DNA of 8,066 bases, taken from AM-1111 sp046302135. Lineage in GTDB: Bacteria > Bacteroidota > Bacteroidia > B-17B0 > Aurantibacillaceae. The stretch is from assembly GCA_046302135.1 (NCBI GenBank), contig JBKCIQ010000021.1, forward strand, positions 1 through 8,066. The letters are read 5' to 3'. Of the stretch, positions 6,496 through 8,066 are shown in pieces; position 1 is the first letter of the stretch, and every line of letters starts with the position of its first letter. The position numbers were made by a program, and so were the translations under genes. The notes below the pieces were generated by a model. The model saw only the letters and a list, made by a program, of their open reading frames with translations, made no database searches and was not told the origin of the DNA.

Positions 6496-6876
6496 GTGAA
6501 AAAATATCTGATATTAATTGCTTCATTGTTTTGTCTGCAGGGCATTATCAAAAGCCAAAGTAATCTTACCCTTGTAATTAAAGATGAAGTAAAGAAAGGT
6601 TACTTTAAGCAAGAAAGTTTTGATTGGGTAATTCAGGGTTTGCATTCCAAAAGTGAAGTAAATAATTTTTTGTCCAATATTAAAAAAGACAACAATATAA
6701 AAAATGCTGAATTAGTTCCCGATGGTAGTTCTTCAGGTGATTTTTTATTTCGCATAACCACATATAAAATTTATGGAAAACAGTACTTCGTTAAGCTGCT
6801 TAAAAGAAATGGAGTAACTCAGGCCATTGTAAATGGAAAAAATGAGGATTTGAGCAAACATTCTAAAGGCGAATAA
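6496..6876 (+). CDS. Small exported protein of unknown function
   Basis: The product has 126 residues and begins with a plausible signal peptide (MKKYLILIASLFCLQGIIKS, cleavage near residues 20-22). The start is a GTG; an in-frame TAA at 6484-6486 excludes a longer form, and the signal peptide begins exactly here. I do not recognise the family. By eye the mature part alternates beta (SFDWVIQGL, 41-49), helix (52-67), beta (70-75), beta (DFLFRITTYK, 82-91), helix (94-105) and beta (TQAIVNG, 108-114). That is the order of a ferredoxin-like fold such as the HMA metal-binding domain, but with no CxxC, so metal binding is not supported. The tail is hydrophilic (NEDLSKHSKGE). It is divergent from the acyl-synthesis operon and closed by an intrinsic terminator. 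Any link with the operon is only positional. Confidence 0.8.
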   Translation: MKKYLILIASLFCLQGIIKSQSNLTLVIKDEVKKGYFKQESFDWVIQGLHSKSEVNNFLSNIKKDNNIKNAELVPDGSSSGDFLFRITTYKIYGKQYFVKLLKRNGVTQAIVNGKNEDLSKHSKGE

Positions 6877-6899
6877 ATATTTTTTTTCCTTAAAAATAG

Positions 6900-6930
6900 C
6901 CCGGAACCATATATTCCGGGTTTTTTATTT
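6900..6930 (+). terminator. Rho-independent terminator after the small exported protein gene
   Basis: A perfect 7-bp stem (CCCGGAA, 6900-6906, with TTCCGGG, 6914-6920) with a 7-nt loop is followed directly by TTTTTTATTT. It starts 23 nt after the stop of the 6496-6876 gene. It ends 20 nt before the rimO start, so rimO needs its own promoter or readthrough. The A-rich run just upstream of the stem is too irregular to call it bidirectional with confidence. Confidence 0.85.
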
Positions 6931-6950
6931 TTGATTAATTTTATGATCTG

Positions 6951-8066
6951 ATGAGAACCAAATATTCTAGGAAAAGAAAGGTAAATGTAGTTACTTTCGG
7001 ATGTTCAAAAAACATTGTTGATAGTGAGGTGTTGATGGGACAGCTCAAAGCAAATAGGTTTGATGTTTCTCATGAGTCAACATCAGAAAATCAGGAAATA
7101 GTTATCATCAAAACCTGCGGATTTATTTAAAATGCGAAACAGGAAAGTATAGATGCAATTTTGCAGTTTGCTAACGCAAAGAAGGATGGTGTTATTGAAA
7201 AATTATATGTTACAGGTTGTCTGAGTGAGCGGTATAAAACTGAACTTGAAAAAGAAATCCCTGAGGTAGATTCTTATTTTGGTACTCGCGAACTTCCAAG
7301 GTTACTTAAAACACTTAAAGCAGATTATAAAAAAGAACTGGTAGGTGAAAGATTTTTGACCACACCATTGCATTATGCATATTTTAAAATTTCTGAAGGT
7401 TGTGATCGTCCTTGTTCTTTTTGTGCAATACCGTTGATGAGAGGTGGACATAAAAGTGTTCCTGAAGATGAGTTGGTATTAAGGGCAAAAAAACTTGCTG
7501 CATCAGGTACCAAAGAATTGTTGCTGATTGCGCAAGATCTTACATACTATGGAATTGATTTGCATGGTAAAAGAACTTTACCCGATTTGTTAAGGAAGTT
7601 GTCGGATGTTGAAGGAATAGAGTGGATCAGGTTGCATTACGCTTTTCCTGGTGGATTTCCATTGGAAGTGCTCGATGTAATTAATGAAAGACAAAATATT
7701 TGCAATTATATTGATATGCCTCTTCAACATATTTCAAATAGAATTTTGAAAAGTATGAGAAGGGGTACTACAAAAGAAAAAACAAATCAACTTATTGATA
7801 AAATAAGGGACAAAGTACCTGACATCGCTTTAAGAACTACATTAATTTCCGGCTATCCCGGTGAGACGGATGAAGAACATGAGGAAGTGCTTAGCTGGAT
7901 CGAGAAAGTTAGATTTGACCGGCTAGGAGTATTTACATATTCGCATGAGGAAGATACCCATGCTTTCAATTTAAATGACGATGTTTCTGAAGAAGTTAAG
8001 TTAAGTCGTATGTCTCGTATAATGGAGACTCAACAGGGGATTTCACTTGAACTCAATCAGAAAAAA
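6951..8066 (+). pseudogene. rimO: rimO, ribosomal protein S12 methylthiotransferase, interrupted by an in-frame TAA; runs off right edge
   Basis: RimO is a radical SAM enzyme that methylthiolates an Asp of ribosomal protein S12, using two [4Fe-4S] clusters. From ATG 6951 the single frame holds 372 codons. The N-terminal UPF0004 domain has Cys18 (FGCSKN), Cys56 (TCGFI) and Cys90 (TGCLSER); the radical SAM domain has Cys151, Cys155 and Cys158 (EGCDRPCSFCAIP), then IAQDLTYYG, WIRLHYAFP, PLQHIS and GYPGETDEE. The TRAM domain would lie beyond the edge. Codon 60 (7128-7130) is TAA, inside TCGFI-stop-NAKQESID, where the family has an ordinary residue, often Asp. The frame is the same on both sides, so this is a substitution and not an indel. 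Codon 54 is Lys where the family has a near-invariant Asn (NTCGF). As written, only a 59-residue fragment is made. Recent inactivation or a sequence error are both possible. Confidence 0.9.

Noticed and set aside
7132..7152. ATG directly after the rimO stop as a reinitiation site
   Set aside because: It is in a different frame and reaches TAG after six codons, so it cannot restore RimO. There is no in-frame ATG near the stop before the middle of the protein.
1..8066. CRISPR array, insertion sequence, tRNA or rRNA
   Set aside because: Reading both strands I saw no spaced direct repeats, transposase motifs, terminal inverted repeats or tRNA-like cloverleaf with CCA; all spacers are under about 220 nt and AT-rich.

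Overview
The window looks like a low-GC chromosome segment from a member of the phylum Bacteroidota, probably Flavobacteriia or a nearby class. This rests on the strongly AT-rich intergenic DNA, weak or absent Shine-Dalgarno sequences, copies of the Bacteroidota -7 promoter element (TAnnTTTG), the Bacteroidota style of the S8 protease, DUF4118 sensor and RimO, and RuvB. It is inference from sequence character; no database was searched.

Layout. (1) Positions 1-376, minus strand: the N-terminal 125 residues of a membrane sensor with a KdpD-type four-helix DUF4118 domain, running off the left edge. (2) 593-1627, plus strand: ruvB, the Holliday-junction branch-migration motor, apparently complete. 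(3) 1688-3313, minus strand, convergent with ruvB: an exported subtilisin-family (S8) serine protease with an unusually long charged insertion between the catalytic Asp and His. (4) 3386-6436, minus strand: a tight four-gene operon, in transcription order ketoacyl-ACP synthase III (KAS III), acyl carrier protein, a second KAS III, and a short-chain dehydrogenase/reductase (SDR). Junctions are +1 nt, 0 nt and a 4-nt ATGA overlap. (5) 6496-6876, plus strand, divergent from the operon: a small exported protein of unknown function, followed by a clear intrinsic terminator (6900-6930). (6) 6951 to the right edge, plus strand: rimO, the ribosomal protein S12 methylthiotransferase, with one in-frame TAA at codon 60 and otherwise open and well conserved.

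How the genes work together. The operon is the main point of interest. It has a carrier protein, two distinct condensing enzymes with complete Cys-His-Asn triads, and one NADPH-type ketoreductase. That is enough to build and reduce a short beta-ketoacyl chain on a dedicated ACP, giving for example a 3-hydroxyacyl group. No dehydratase, enoyl reductase, malonyl transferase, adenylating enzyme or acyltransferase is visible beside it, so the product and its acceptor cannot be read from the window. Similar KAS III/ACP/SDR sets are known in some polysaccharide loci, where they make acyl decorations for amino sugars, but no glycosyltransferase or sugar-nucleotide gene is present here. The other genes (ruvB, rimO, protease, sensor) look like unrelated neighbours.
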